A program made the translations under genes and the position numbers. The notes beneath the pieces are model-generated. The model worked only from the letters and a program-made list of their open reading frames with translations, was not told the origin of the DNA and searched no databases. Below, in pieces: positions 32,368-41,820 of a stretch of 52,319 bases of DNA. The first letter of the stretch is position 1, and the number at the start of each line of letters is the position of its first letter. Location of the stretch: positions 1 through 52,319 of the forward strand of contig NZ_SPFO01000014.1 in NCBI RefSeq assembly GCF_005845035.1, read 5' to 3'. The stretch is from Collinsella aerofaciens. Lineage in GTDB: Bacteria > Actinomycetota > Coriobacteriia > Coriobacteriales > Coriobacteriaceae.

Positions 32368-34401
32368 ATGATCCTCCTGGTCGACAAGATCGAAAAAAGC
32401 TTCGGCGCGCGCGTCCTCTTTAGCGGCGCGTCCTTCCAGATCAACCCCGGCGAGCGCTTTGCGCTCGTGGGACCCAACGGCGCCGGCAAAACCACCATGC
32501 TCAAAATCATCATGGGCATCGACAGCCCTGACGCCGGCCAGGTTCAGTACGCCAAGGACTGCCAGGTGGGCTACCTAGAGCAGGAAACCAACCTGGAACA
32601 AAAGGGCACCACCATCCTCGCCGAGGTCATGGCTGCCGCCAAGGAAATCCGCCGCATGGGCGAGCGCGCCAACGAGCTGCAGGCCCAGATCACCGAGCTC
32701 TCCGAGCAGGGCAAGGACGTCGACGCACTTCTTAACGAGTACGGCCAGGTCCAGGACCGTTTTGAGCACCTGGGCGGCTACGAGCTCGAGAGCAATGCTC
32801 GCAAAATCCTGTCCGGCCTGGGCTTTAAGGTCACCGACTTTGAGCGCCCGTGCTCCGAGTTCTCGGGCGGCTGGCAGATGCGCATCGCGCTCGCAAAGCT
32901 CTTCCTGCGCCATCCCGACCTGCTCCTTCTGGACGAGCCCACCAACCACCTGGACCTCGAAAGTGTCCAATGGCTGCGCGGCTTTATCGCCAACTATGAC
33001 GGCGCCGTCCTCATCGTCAGCCACGACCGCGCCTTTATGGACGCCTGCGTTGACCACGTCGCCGCCCTCGAGAACCGCCGCGTGACCACCTACACCGGCA
33101 ACTACAGCAGCTACCTCAAGCAACGCGAGGACAACCTGGAGCAGATGCGCGCCAAGCGTGCTGCCCAGGAGCGCGATATCGCCCACATGCAGGTCTTCGT
33201 CGACAAGTTCCGCTACAAGCCCACCAAGGCCGCCCAGGCGCAGGAACGCATCCGCAAGATCGAGCAGATCAAAAAAGAGCTCGTCATCCTGCCCGAGGGC
33301 CACAAGCACATCGACTTTAAGTTCCCTGACCCGCCGCGCTCCGGCGACATGGTCGTCGGCCTGGAGGGCGTGTCCAAGTCCTACGGCAACAAGCACATCT
33401 ACAGCGACATCGACCTCAAGCTCTACCGCGGCGAGCACGTGGCACTCGTCGGCCCTAACGGCGCCGGCAAGTCCACGCTCATGAAGATCCTCGCCGGTCT
33501 GGAGCCGCCCACCACCGGCACCCGCGACCTGGGAACCAACGTCGGCGTCGCCTACTATGCCCAGCATGCGCTCGAGGGCATGACCGAGTCCAACACCGTC
33601 CTGCAAGAGATCGACACCGTCACGCCCAAGTGGACCGTACCGCAGCAGCGCAGCCTGCTGGGCGCCTTCCTGTTTAGCGACAACGATTCCATCGAAAAGC
33701 AGGTGCGCATCCTCTCCGGCGGCGAAAAGGCGCGTCTGGCGCTCGCCAAGATGCTTGTGGCCCCCGAGGCGCTCCTGTGCCTGGACGAGCCCACCAACCA
33801 CCTTGACATCGACTCGGTGGACATGCTCGAGAACGCCCTGCAAAACTTCCCCGGTACCATCGTGCTGATCAGCCACGATGAGCACCTGGTACGCGCCGTG
33901 GCCAATCGCATCATCGACATCCGCGATGGCAAGGTCACAGTCTATGACGGCGACTACGACTACTACCTCTACAAGCGCGAGGACCTCGCAGCCCGCGCCG
34001 CCGCCGAGGCGGCAGGGGATAGCGCACCTGCCGCGGCCAAGTCCACCAAAGCCAGCGCCGCCCAGGCCGACACCCCCGCCGCGGCGCCTAAGCCTGCCGA
34101 GGGCAAAAAGACCAAGGAGCAAAAGCGCGCCGAAGCCCAGGCCCGCGCTGCGCTCAACAAAAAGCTCAAGGGCGTGCGCAACCAGCTTAAGAAGATCGAG
34201 ACGGAGCTCGACAAAAAGCGCGCCCGCTATGACGAGCTTATGGAATTGATGGCAAGCGAAGAGCTTTATGCCGATCAGGATAAGTTCAACGCCGCGCTGG
34301 GGGAATATAACGGCCTTAAGCAAGAGCTACCTAAGCTCGAGGACGAATGGTTGGAGCTTTCCACCCAGATCGAAGAGGAGACCGCGCGTGAATTCTCGTA
34401 A
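32368..34401 (+). CDS. ABC-F family ATPase (Uup-like, with C-terminal coiled coil)
   Basis: 677 aa. Two ABC domains without membrane spans: Walker [10 protein letters not shown] and GPNGAGKST, signatures [16 protein letters not shown] and [16 protein letters not shown], Walker [16 protein letters not shown] and [15 protein letters not shown]. Between them is the ABC-F linker (about residues 240-310, [33 protein letters not shown]). After an Ala/Pro/Lys-rich stretch the C-terminus is a coiled coil ([20 protein letters not shown]), as in Uup. ABC-F proteins act on the ribosome to relieve stalls or alter translation; antibiotic-resistance members also belong here but nothing marks this as one. 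The first 8 codons are duplicated upstream. Confidence 0.9.
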   Translation: MILLVDKIEKSFGARVLFSGASFQINPGERFALVGPNGAGKTTMLKIIMGIDSPDAGQVQYAKDCQVGYLEQETNLEQKGTTILAEVMAAAKEIRRMGERANELQAQITELSEQGKDVDALLNEYGQVQDRFEHLGGYELESNARKILSGLGFKVTDFERPCSEFSGGWQMRIALAKLFLRHPDLLLLDEPTNHLDLESVQWLRGFIANYDGAVLIVSHDRAFMDACVDHVAALENRRVTTYTGNYSSYLKQREDNLEQMRAKRAAQERDIAHMQVFVDKFRYKPTKAAQAQERIRKIEQIKKELVILPEGHKHIDFKFPDPPRSGDMVVGLEGVSKSYGNKHIYSDIDLKLYRGEHVALVGPNGAGKSTLMKILAGLEPPTTGTRDLGTNVGVAYYAQHALEGMTESNTVLQEIDTVTPKWTVPQQRSLLGAFLFSDNDSIEKQVRILSGGEKARLALAKMLVAPEALLCLDEPTNHLDIDSVDMLENALQNFPGTIVLISHDEHLVRAVANRIIDIRDGKVTVYDGDYDYYLYKREDLAARAAAEAAGDSAPAAAKSTKASAAQADTPAAAPKPAEGKKTKEQKRAEAQARAALNKKLKGVRNQLKKIETELDKKRARYDELMELMASEELYADQDKFNAALGEYNGLKQELPKLEDEWLELSTQIEEETAREFS

Positions 34402-34684
34402 GGCCGCTGCCGTGGCGATGAGCGTCATCGCCATCGCCTGTCGCATCTGCGGCATCTTTATGAGCGCGATGACCGTGCTGCTGTGCTTTAGCGGCCTCAC
34501 CGCCAAACTGCAGATTGTCGGCTTTGTCGTTGAGCTTTCTCGCGCGCTGCCGAGCGCCATCGCCGGCTACGGCGTCATCACCTCACCCTTTGGCGGCGTT
34601 TTCCGCTTGGATTACGCCATCGTGGCCGTCATCCTGTTTGTAGCTGACTACCTGCTCACGCGCGCCTCGCGCCGCGTCCGCTAG
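34388..34684 (+). CDS. Small membrane protein, unknown function
   Basis: 98 aa from GTG 34388, overlapping the ABC-F stop by 14 bases. Two or three hydrophobic stretches ([37 protein letters not shown]) and a basic tail RASRRVR. Followed 9 bases later by the M50 protease gene, so it is within the same transcript. No recognised family. Confidence 0.6.
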   Translation: MNSRKAAAVAMSVIAIACRICGIFMSAMTVLLCFSGLTAKLQIVGFVVELSRALPSAIAGYGVITSPFGGVFRLDYAIVAVILFVADYLLTRASRRVR

Positions 34685-34693
34685 GGAAGCGCC

Positions 34694-35377
34694 ATGTCCA
34701 GCAGCTACATCATGAACCTGCTCGCCAGCGCCGTCGCCGTCATCGTGGGCATCGTCATCCACGAAAGTGCGCACGCCGCCGCGGCCTGGGCACTCGGCGA
34801 TAAGACAGCCCGTTCGCGCGGCCGCGTGTCACTCAACCCGCTCAACCATATCGACCCGTTCGGCACCATCATCCTGCCACTGCTCATGCTCGCAGCCGGT
34901 GGCCCGGTGTTCGCCTTTGCCAAGCCCGTGCCCGTCTACCTCAACAACCTCAAGCACCCCAAGCGCGACGAGGTCCTGGTGAGCGTGGCCGGCCCCGCGT
35001 CGAACATCGCACTCGCATGCCTCGCGGCCGCCCTCATGCACGCAACGTACGGCAATCTCTACGCCAGCATGTCCTTTGCCGTGGCGTCGCAGATCATGAA
35101 CTTCGGCGCCACGTTTATCGTGGTCAACCTGTCGCTCGCGTTCTTTAACCTCATTCCGATTCCGCCGCTTGATGGCTCGTCGATCATCGTGCCCTTCCTC
35201 AAGGGCACGGCGCTCAACAACTATTACCGTCTGCAGCAATACGCTATGCCCATACTCATCCTGGTTCTATACCTGCTGCCTATGTGGACCGGCATCGATG
35301 TAATCGGCCGCTATTTCGACGTTACCGTGTATCCGCTTGCTGAGCAGCTGCTCAACTTCGCAATCGCCGGCATCTAA
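34694..35377 (+). CDS. Site-2 protease-like M50 metalloprotease
   Basis: 227 aa. HESAH in IVGIVIHESAHAAAAWALGD is the HExxH zinc motif in the first membrane helix, and LIPIPPLDGSSI near residues 153-164 supplies the third zinc ligand region (PxxDG). Four or more hydrophobic segments. This short type without PDZ domain is widespread; substrates are unknown. It may cleave membrane-bound anti-sigma factors or damaged membrane proteins. It is followed by scpA after an 84-base gap. Confidence 0.85.
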   Translation: MSSSYIMNLLASAVAVIVGIVIHESAHAAAAWALGDKTARSRGRVSLNPLNHIDPFGTIILPLLMLAAGGPVFAFAKPVPVYLNNLKHPKRDEVLVSVAGPASNIALACLAAALMHATYGNLYASMSFAVASQIMNFGATFIVVNLSLAFFNLIPIPPLDGSSIIVPFLKGTALNNYYRLQQYAMPILILVLYLLPMWTGIDVIGRYFDVTVYPLAEQLLNFAIAGI

Positions 35378-35461
35378 GGTAAACTTACAGGTCGACCGTG
35401 TAAAACGGTCGCAACATGCACCCAAACCGCGCCGCGAAGGCGCCGTCAAAGGAGGTCGAAG

Positions 35462-36274
35462 ATGTCGTATCGCGTGTCGACGCAGGTCTACAGCGGACCG
35501 TTCGACCTGCTGCTGCAGCTGGTAACCCGCCAAAAAGTAGATATCGGCGCCATCTCGATCAGTGAGGTGGCCGAGCAGTACCTTGCCGAGGCCGAGCGCA
35601 TCGAGGCGCTGGACCTGGACGTGGCGAGCGACTTTTTGCTGGTCGCGGCAACCCTTTTGGACATCAAGGCCGCCTCTCTGGTGCCGCAGGAGGCCCCGCG
35701 CAAAGTCGATGACGACGATGACGAGTTCGACGAAGACCTTGAGGAGCTCAGCACGCTTGACGGCGATGCCCTGCGCGAGGTCTTGATCCAGCGCCTGATC
35801 GCCTACAAGCAGTTTAAGGGCGCGGCGGCAGCCCTTGGCGCGCGCATGCAGGCCGAGAGCCGCATGCATCCGCGCGTGGCCGGCCCCGACCCCGAGTTTT
35901 TGGGCCTTATGCCCGACTACCTGGCCGGCATCACGCTGCGCGGCCTGGCCGTCATCTGCGCCGACCTGGACGGTAAGCGCCAGACCTTCCTGCTGGAGGC
36001 CGAGCACGTGGCACCGCATCGCGTGCCGCTCGACCTGACGGTGGCCTCGGTCGACCGCTTTACCATAGCGCATCAAACCTGCACCTTCCGCGAGCTGTTG
36101 GACGGCGACGCCACCACCGAGCAGCTCGTCGTCACCTTCCTGGCCATGCTCGAACTCGCCAAGCGCGGCTCGCTCATGCTGAGCCAGGACGAGATCTTTG
36201 GAACCATCTGCATCAACCGAGTCGAGGGGGCCGAGGCATACGTGCCCGGCGAGGGCCCCGAGCTCACCGAATAG
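35462..36274 (+). CDS. scpA: Segregation and condensation protein A
   Basis: 270 aa with AAAGGAGGT just upstream. N-terminus VYSGPFDLLLQLVTRQKVDI and ISEVAEQYL are the ScpA kleisin N-domain that binds the SMC neck; VASDFLLVAATLLDIKAASL follows, then an acidic linker and a C-terminal winged helix (VTFLAMLELAKRGSLMLSQD) that binds the SMC head. With ScpB and SMC it organises chromosomes. It is 11 bases from scpB. Confidence 0.95.
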   Translation: MSYRVSTQVYSGPFDLLLQLVTRQKVDIGAISISEVAEQYLAEAERIEALDLDVASDFLLVAATLLDIKAASLVPQEAPRKVDDDDDEFDEDLEELSTLDGDALREVLIQRLIAYKQFKGAAAALGARMQAESRMHPRVAGPDPEFLGLMPDYLAGITLRGLAVICADLDGKRQTFLLEAEHVAPHRVPLDLTVASVDRFTIAHQTCTFRELLDGDATTEQLVVTFLAMLELAKRGSLMLSQDEIFGTICINRVEGAEAYVPGEGPELTE

Positions 36275-36285
36275 GAGCGGCAACC

Positions 36286-37014
36286 ATGTCAACCCTTTCC
36301 ACGCTGGAGGCCAACAGCCTCAAAGGAGCCCTCGAGGCGCTGCTGCTGGTGTCGAGCGACCCCGTGAGCGCACCCGCCCTGGCAGGTGCGCTGGATATCG
36401 CCCCCGGCGAGTGCGCGTCGCTTTTGGCCGAGCTCAAAGTTGAGTATGAGGAGGCCAACCGCGGCTTTCAGCTGCGCGAAGTCGCCGGTGGCTGGCGCCT
36501 GTTCACGCACCCCGCCTACCACGATGTGGTCGAGGCCTATGTGCTGAGCTGGGACACGCAAAAACTGTCGCAGGCGGCGCTCGAGACCCTGGCCGTTATC
36601 GCCTACCACCAGCCCGTCACGCGCGAGGTGGTCAAGGGCATCCGCGGTGTCAACTCCGACGGCGTTATTGCGTCGCTCGTGGACAAGGGCCTGGTGCGCG
36701 AGTTCGGCCGCGACCCCGAGCGCGGTCAGGCCATCATCTACGGCACGACCAACGCCTTCTTGGAAAAATTCGGTCTGCGCTCCACCCGCGACCTGCCCGA
36801 TCTAGAGCAGTTTGCCCCCGACGAGCAGTCGCGCCAGTTTATACGCGAGCGCCTGAGCGGCCGCAGCATTCAGTCCACGCTCGAGGAGCAGGCCGAGGAC
36901 CTGGACGAAGAACGTGAGCTGCTCGATACCGATATTGATGATGTCGAGGCAGTCGGCGGCGAGGAAACGCTGTCCACCGACGACACTGCGGAGGATACGC
37001 ATGACGAAGACTAA
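36286..37014 (+). CDS. scpB: Segregation and condensation protein B
   Basis: 242 aa. Two winged-helix domains: LKGALEALLLVSSDPVSAPA, GFQLREVAGGWRLFT, then LSQAALETLAVIAYHQPVTR and VKGIRGVNSDGVIASLVDKG. It dimerises and clamps ScpA in the SMC complex. The acidic C-terminal tail is extended. Its end overlaps the start of the pseudouridine synthase gene (37001). Confidence 0.95.
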   Translation: MSTLSTLEANSLKGALEALLLVSSDPVSAPALAGALDIAPGECASLLAELKVEYEEANRGFQLREVAGGWRLFTHPAYHDVVEAYVLSWDTQKLSQAALETLAVIAYHQPVTREVVKGIRGVNSDGVIASLVDKGLVREFGRDPERGQAIIYGTTNAFLEKFGLRSTRDLPDLEQFAPDEQSRQFIRERLSGRSIQSTLEEQAEDLDEERELLDTDIDDVEAVGGEETLSTDDTAEDTHDED

Positions 37015-37978
37015 CGAGACAGGGGAGATGCGCACCGGCGCTGCGGCGCCCAACGCGGATGTGCACAAGTCCGACGCCCAGCCCGTCTATCCGCACACCA
37101 TGCGCCTGCAGCGCTTTTTGGCGCGCGCAGGCGTGGCGAGCCGCCGCGGGTCGGAGGACCTGATGACCGCCGGTCGCGTGACCGTCAACGGCGAGGTCGC
37201 GACCGAGTTGGGCACCAAGGTCGATGTCGACCGCGATCATATCGAGGTCGACGGCATGCCCGTTAAGCTCGACCAGGGCGCCGTGTACCTGATGCTCTAC
37301 AAGCCGACCGGCTATCTCACCACCATGAGCGACCCGCAGGAGCGTCCCTGTGTGGCGGACCTGGTTCCCCGCGACCGATTTCCGGGCCTGTTCCCGGTGG
37401 GCCGCCTGGACCGCGACACCACGGGCCTTTTGCTCTTTACCACCGACGGCGACCTGTCGCAGGACCTGCTGCACCCGAGCAAACACGTCTACAAGACCTA
37501 CCAGGCACTCGTGGACGGCGAACTGTCCGACCGCGACCTCACGCCGCTGCGTCGTGGCATCGAGCTCGACGACGGCCTATGCCAGCCGGCAATCTGCCGC
37601 GTCATCACCGCTCGCGAAGCCGAGGCCGTGGCTCCGCAGGGCGTCAAGCCCGGCACCACCGCCGTGGAGGTCATCATCCGCGAGGGTCGTAAGAACCAGG
37701 TCAAGCGCATGCTGGGCAAGATCCACCACCCGGTGATCCGCCTGCATCGCAGCAACTTTGCCGGCCTGGAGCTCAAGGATGTGGCCAAGGGCTCGTGGCG
37801 CGAGCTCACCGACCGCGAGGTGCAAATCCTCAAGGCCGGCGGCATCCCGCCTAAGCAGGCCAGCTCCAAGCGCGACAGCGGCAAGCCCCAGGGCACGCCC
37901 GCGGCACGCACGCGTCACCACGGCAGCCACGGCTCCGCGCCCAAGCGCAACACCTACCGCGAGCGCTACACCGGCTAG
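37001..37978 (+). CDS. rluB: RluB-type 23S rRNA pseudouridine synthase
   Basis: 325 aa from ATG 37001, with GGAGG at 36991-36995, inside the end of scpB. S4-like RNA-binding domain at the start (MRLQRFLARAGVASRRGSED), then the RsuA catalytic domain: PVGRLDRDTTGLLLFTTDGD holds the catalytic Asp of the GRLDxxTxGLLL motif; KTYQALVDG and EGRKNQVKRMLGKIHHPV follow. It probably modifies 23S rRNA near position 2605 (RluB) by family. The C-terminal tail is basic and disordered. Standard neighbour of scpAB. Confidence 0.9.
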   Translation: MTKTNETGEMRTGAAAPNADVHKSDAQPVYPHTMRLQRFLARAGVASRRGSEDLMTAGRVTVNGEVATELGTKVDVDRDHIEVDGMPVKLDQGAVYLMLYKPTGYLTTMSDPQERPCVADLVPRDRFPGLFPVGRLDRDTTGLLLFTTDGDLSQDLLHPSKHVYKTYQALVDGELSDRDLTPLRRGIELDDGLCQPAICRVITAREAEAVAPQGVKPGTTAVEVIIREGRKNQVKRMLGKIHHPVIRLHRSNFAGLELKDVAKGSWRELTDREVQILKAGGIPPKQASSKRDSGKPQGTPAARTRHHGSHGSAPKRNTYRERYTG

Positions 37979-38044
37979 GCAGACCGCCAAGCCGCAGCGC
38001 CCGCGTCCCATACCAGCACGTCAACCACCGAAAGGAAGCATTGC

Positions 38045-38731
38045 ATGATCGTCGCCATCGACGGCCCCGCCGGTTCCGGCAAGTCCACCATCGCCAAGGA
38101 GATCGCCCGCCAGCTGGGCTTTAACAAGCTCGATACGGGCGCCATGTATCGCGCCGTCACCTTCGCCGCGCTCGACCGCGGCATCGACCTGGACGACGAG
38201 GCTGCCATCGACGCCCTCGCCGAGCAGATCGAAATCCGCTTTACCAACGGCACCGGCGAGGACACACGTCTGACCATTGATGGCCAGGACGCCTCGGCTG
38301 CCATCCGCACCCCGCAGGTCGACGCCAACGTGTCCAAGGTCTCGGCCTACCCGGGCGTGCGCGCGGCCATGCTCGTCCATCAGCGCCGCGCCGCCGAGGA
38401 TCGCGACATCGTGGCCGAGGGTCGCGACATCGGAACCGTCGTGTTCCCCAACGCGCAGGTCAAGGTGTTCCTGACCGCCGACCCGCGCGAGCGCGCCCGT
38501 CGCCGCGTGCTGCAGCGCCACCAAAACGACGCCCAGCCGCTCACCAGCGAGCAGCTCGAGGCCGAAGTCGACGAGACCCTCGATGCCCTCAAGCAGCGCG
38601 ACAAGCTCGACAGCAGCCGCGAGGTGGCGCCGCTCGTGCCCGCCGAGGACGCCGTGCACGTCGACTCCACCGCACACACCATAGACGAGGTCGTCCACAT
38701 TATCGAGGACCTCATCAACCAAAGGAGGTAG
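38045..38731 (+). CDS. cmk: Cytidylate kinase
   Basis: 228 aa. P-loop IDGPAGSGKSTIAKEIA, then LDTGAMYRAVTF for substrate binding and GRDIGTVVFPNA, the CMK motif. Transfers phosphate from ATP to CMP/dCMP. Ribosome site AAAGGAAG upstream. It ends 3 bases before the plsC start. Confidence 0.95.
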   Translation: MIVAIDGPAGSGKSTIAKEIARQLGFNKLDTGAMYRAVTFAALDRGIDLDDEAAIDALAEQIEIRFTNGTGEDTRLTIDGQDASAAIRTPQVDANVSKVSAYPGVRAAMLVHQRRAAEDRDIVAEGRDIGTVVFPNAQVKVFLTADPRERARRRVLQRHQNDAQPLTSEQLEAEVDETLDALKQRDKLDSSREVAPLVPAEDAVHVDSTAHTIDEVVHIIEDLINQRR

Positions 38732-38734
38732 CCC

Positions 38735-39463
38735 ATGCGCCTGTTTAAGCAGACGCCCGAGGATTACTACAACGCCCCTTATGCCGAGTTCCCCGTGCTC
38801 ATCCGCGGCACCGTCTTCGTGGTCATGGCAATCCTTTGGGCCTTCTCCAAGCTCATGTGGCGCTGGAAGGTAGAGGACGCCGATCTGCTGTTTGAGCGCC
38901 AGGAAGGCCGCGGCAGCGTGGTCATCTGCAACCACACCTCGATGGCCGAGCTTTTGGCTGTAGAGACGGCGCTGTTCTTTGGCGGCCGCCGCATTCGCCC
39001 CATTTTTAAGTCCGAGTTTGCCAAGAGCAAGATCGTACGCTGGGCCTTTAGCCGCGTTGGTGGCATCCCCGTGGAGCGTGGTACTGCCGATATGAAGTGC
39101 CTGCGTGCCGCCCAGCATGCGCTGCAGCGCGGCGAGGACGTCCTGATCTTCCCCGAGGGCACGCGCATCCGCTCGCGCGAGATCAAACCCGAGGTCCACG
39201 GCGGCTTTGCGCTCATCGCCCAGATGGGCAAGGCACCCGTGAACCCGCTCGCCATCTGTGGCTGGTCCGACATCACGCCTGCGGGCAAAAAGATCATGCG
39301 CCCCAAGAAGTGCTGGATCCGCGCCGGCAAGGCCATCTCGCTTTCCGACGCGCCAGCCGGGCTTAAGCGCACGGAGCGTCTGGCCTGGTTTGAGTCCGAG
39401 GCCATGAACCGCGTCTACGCCATGCGAGACGAGCTGTGCGCCGAGCATCCGGGCAGGTTCTAG
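38735..39463 (+). CDS. plsC: 1-acyl-sn-glycerol-3-phosphate acyltransferase (PlsC)
   Basis: 242 aa. An N-terminal hydrophobic segment (FVVMAILWAFSKLMW) and the acyltransferase motifs: NHTSMAELLAVE (motif I; His with Glu in place of the usual Asp of H-x4-D), GGIPVERGT, and IFPEGTRIRS (motif III). It acylates lysophosphatidic acid to phosphatidic acid at the membrane. The D-to-E change is conservative, but worth checking. PlsY lies further along the same gene string. Confidence 0.85.
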   Translation: MRLFKQTPEDYYNAPYAEFPVLIRGTVFVVMAILWAFSKLMWRWKVEDADLLFERQEGRGSVVICNHTSMAELLAVETALFFGGRRIRPIFKSEFAKSKIVRWAFSRVGGIPVERGTADMKCLRAAQHALQRGEDVLIFPEGTRIRSREIKPEVHGGFALIAQMGKAPVNPLAICGWSDITPAGKKIMRPKKCWIRAGKAISLSDAPAGLKRTERLAWFESEAMNRVYAMRDELCAEHPGRF

Positions 39464-39465
39464 CC

Positions 39466-40365
39466 ATGGACGAGAACGTTATGGGCACCACCGCGACCGC
39501 GTCCGACCAGGGCGGCGCGCCCACCATCGAGATCGCAGCCCATGCCGGCACCTGCTACGGCGTGCAGCGCGCGCTCGACATGGCACTGGCCGCCGCGCCG
39601 CAGGCAGGGGAGAGCGCTCAGGTCCACACCCTGGGCCCGCTCATCCATAACCCCATCGTCGTGCGCGAGCTCGCCGAGGCCGGCATTGGCTTGGCCGAGA
39701 CCCTGAACGACGCGGCATCGGGCACCGTAATCATCCGCGCCCACGGCGTGGTGCCGCAGGTGATCGAGGCGGCTCACGATCGCGGTCTTACCGTGGTCGA
39801 CGCCACCTGCCCCTACGTGAAAAAGGTCCACATGGCGGCGGAACGCCTGGTACGAGAGGGCTATCACGTGGTGGTCGTGGGCGAGCCGGGCCACCCCGAA
39901 GTCGAGGGCATCCTGGGCCACGCCGGCGATGATGCGCAGGTCGTAAGCTGTGCCGCCGATGCGGACGCGCTGCCGCTCAAGGGCAAGGTGGGCCTCGTTG
40001 TACAGACTACCCAGACCGCACAGAACCTCGCCGACGTCGTAGCTGCCATCACCCCGCGTGTGCAGGAACTGCGCGTGATCAACACCATCTGCGCCGCCAC
40101 GAGCGAGCGCCAGCAGGCCGCCGCCGCACTTGCCAACCGCTGCGACTGCATGGTCGTCGTGGGCGGCAAAAACTCCGGCAACACCCGCCGCCTGGCGCAG
40201 ATCTGCGCAGACGCCTGCGAGCACACGCATCATATCGAGGAGGCAAGCGAGCTCGAGGCCGCATGGTTTGCCGGCGCGCGCCACATCGGTATCACCGCCG
40301 GCGCTTCCACACCGCAAGAACACATCGAACGCGCCGTCGCGCGCATCAAGGAGCTTTGCCGCTAA
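39466..40365 (+). CDS. ispH: 4-hydroxy-3-methylbut-2-enyl diphosphate reductase
   Basis: 299 aa from ATG 39466, 2 bases after plsC. The three [4Fe-4S] ligand cysteines are in AGTCYGVQRAL, DATCPYVKKVH and NTICAATSERQ. IRAHGVVPQV, GEPGHPEVEGILGHAG and VVGGKNSGNTRRL are also conserved. It carries out the last step of the MEP isoprenoid pathway, giving IPP and DMAPP. In some Gram-positives IspH is fused to ribosomal S1-like domains; here it is not. Confidence 0.95.
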   Translation: MDENVMGTTATASDQGGAPTIEIAAHAGTCYGVQRALDMALAAAPQAGESAQVHTLGPLIHNPIVVRELAEAGIGLAETLNDAASGTVIIRAHGVVPQVIEAAHDRGLTVVDATCPYVKKVHMAAERLVREGYHVVVVGEPGHPEVEGILGHAGDDAQVVSCAADADALPLKGKVGLVVQTTQTAQNLADVVAAITPRVQELRVINTICAATSERQQAAAALANRCDCMVVVGGKNSGNTRRLAQICADACEHTHHIEEASELEAAWFAGARHIGITAGASTPQEHIERAVARIKELCR

Positions 40366-40367
40366 TC

Positions 40368-41810
40368 ATGGACCAGACCGTACCCGCATACGCCGCCGAG
40401 GTGGCCGATTACGGGCGCAGCCGCGACCCCGAGCCGGGTGAGGGCGCGCTCGTTAAGAACGTGCGTCCCGAATCGCCCGCATGGGATGTGGGTATCGAGC
40501 CGGGCATGCGCGTGCTCACGGTCAACGGTGAGCAGCTTACCGACATGATTGTGTGGCTCTGGGAGGCCGACGATGATACCGTCGACCTCGAGGTTTTCGA
40601 CCCGCGCGACAACACCGTCACCCCCGTCGAGCTCGACCGCTTCCCGGGAGAGGACTGGGGCCTTGAGTTCGATGGCCCCATCTTCGATGGCATGCGCACC
40701 TGCGTGAACGCCTGCGTGTTCTGCTTTATGACGATGCTCCCCAAGGGCGGCCGCTCAACGCTCTATATTCGCGATGACGACTACCGCCTGAGCTTTTTGC
40801 AGGGCAACTTCGTCACGCTCACGAACCTCACCGACGAGGACGTGCAAAACGTCATCCAACGCAACATGAGCCCTATGAACGTGTCGGTCCATGCCGTGAG
40901 CCCCGACGTCCGCCGTCGTATGATGGGCCGCAACGCCCAGCGCGGCATGGACGTACTCGAGGCCATCATGGCCGCCGGCATCGAGATCCACGCGCAGATT
41001 GTGTTGTGCCCCGGCATGAACGACGGCGAGGAGCTGGAAAAGACCCTGCGCTTTTGCGAGGAGCACGAGCAAATTACAAGCCTGGGCATTGTGCCGCTCG
41101 GTTTTACCAAGCACCAAAACCGCTTTAGCTGGTCCTACAGCGACAAACCCGAGCTCGCGCGCGAGACCATTGCCATGATCAGGCCCTTCCAGGACCGTGC
41201 CTTCGAGCGCTTTGGCCGCCACACCTTCCAAATGAGCGACGAGTTCTACCTGGATGCCGGCATCGAGCCTCCCGAGGCCGACTTTTACGACGGCTACCCG
41301 CAGTACTACGACGGCATCGGCATGATCCGCTCCTATCTGGACGAGACCGACAACGTGCTCGCCGCCGACGCCGAGCGCCTGCGCCGCGTTCGCGAGGCAA
41401 TCGCCGCCCGTGGCCAGCGTCTGCAGTGCCTCTCGGGCGCCAGCGCGCGTGATACGGTGGCGCGTTTTGTGGAATCGCCGCACGGCCTTGCCGGTACCGT
41501 CACGGACATCAAGAACCGCTACTTTGGCGGCAACGTGGACGTGACCGGCCTCATCGTCGCGTGTGACATTCTGGAGCAGCTGCCCCAAGATCTGTCGGGG
41601 GTTATGCTCTTTGTGCCTAAGCTCATGTTCAACGCTGACGGCATGACGCTTGACGAGTATCATCGTGACGATTTACTCGCAAGCCTTACCGGTCGCGGCG
41701 CCGAGGTTCATGTGGTGTCGACCATGCCGCATGAGCTGCTCGATACCCTGGAGCACATCCTTGGCATAACGCCCGCCAATTCAACTATTCCCGCTGACCC
41801 TACCCATTAA
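40368..41810 (+). CDS. DUF512 radical-SAM-like protein with N-terminal PDZ
   Basis: 480 aa from ATG 40368. A PDZ-like start (NVRPESPAWDVGIEPGMRVL) is followed by CVNACVFCFM, a C-x3-C-x2-C cluster as in radical SAM enzymes, and then DDYRLSFLQGNFVTLTNLTD, VSVHAVSPDVRRRMMG, LCPGMNDGEELEKTL. The C-terminal DUF512 domain ends the protein. The family usually lies directly before der, as here, and is of unknown function; a link with ribosome assembly or tRNA/rRNA modification is often suggested from context only. Confidence 0.9.
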   Translation: MDQTVPAYAAEVADYGRSRDPEPGEGALVKNVRPESPAWDVGIEPGMRVLTVNGEQLTDMIVWLWEADDDTVDLEVFDPRDNTVTPVELDRFPGEDWGLEFDGPIFDGMRTCVNACVFCFMTMLPKGGRSTLYIRDDDYRLSFLQGNFVTLTNLTDEDVQNVIQRNMSPMNVSVHAVSPDVRRRMMGRNAQRGMDVLEAIMAAGIEIHAQIVLCPGMNDGEELEKTLRFCEEHEQITSLGIVPLGFTKHQNRFSWSYSDKPELARETIAMIRPFQDRAFERFGRHTFQMSDEFYLDAGIEPPEADFYDGYPQYYDGIGMIRSYLDETDNVLAADAERLRRVREAIAARGQRLQCLSGASARDTVARFVESPHGLAGTVTDIKNRYFGGNVDVTGLIVACDILEQLPQDLSGVMLFVPKLMFNADGMTLDEYHRDDLLASLTGRGAEVHVVSTMPHELLDTLEHILGITPANSTIPADPTH

Positions 41811-41820
41811 AGGAGAGCAG

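Larger units (their letters stand above)
31727..32391 (+). repeat. Large direct duplication, right copy
   Basis: Partner of 30756-31421; this copy leads into the intact ABC-F gene and so is probably the original. Differences are mostly single substitutions plus short indels in the GC-rich stretch near 32060-32160. Confidence 0.9.

Noticed and set aside
30818..32519. Several frames within the duplicated GC-rich leaders before tRNA-Ala
   Set aside because: They cross tRNAs, promoters and terminators, differ between the two copies by frame-breaking indels, and show no protein-like conservation.
32575..34323. 582-codon minus-strand frame opposite the ABC-F gene
   Set aside because: Composition is Leu/Val/Gly/Asp-rich shadow of the plus-strand gene; all ABC-F motifs are on the plus strand.
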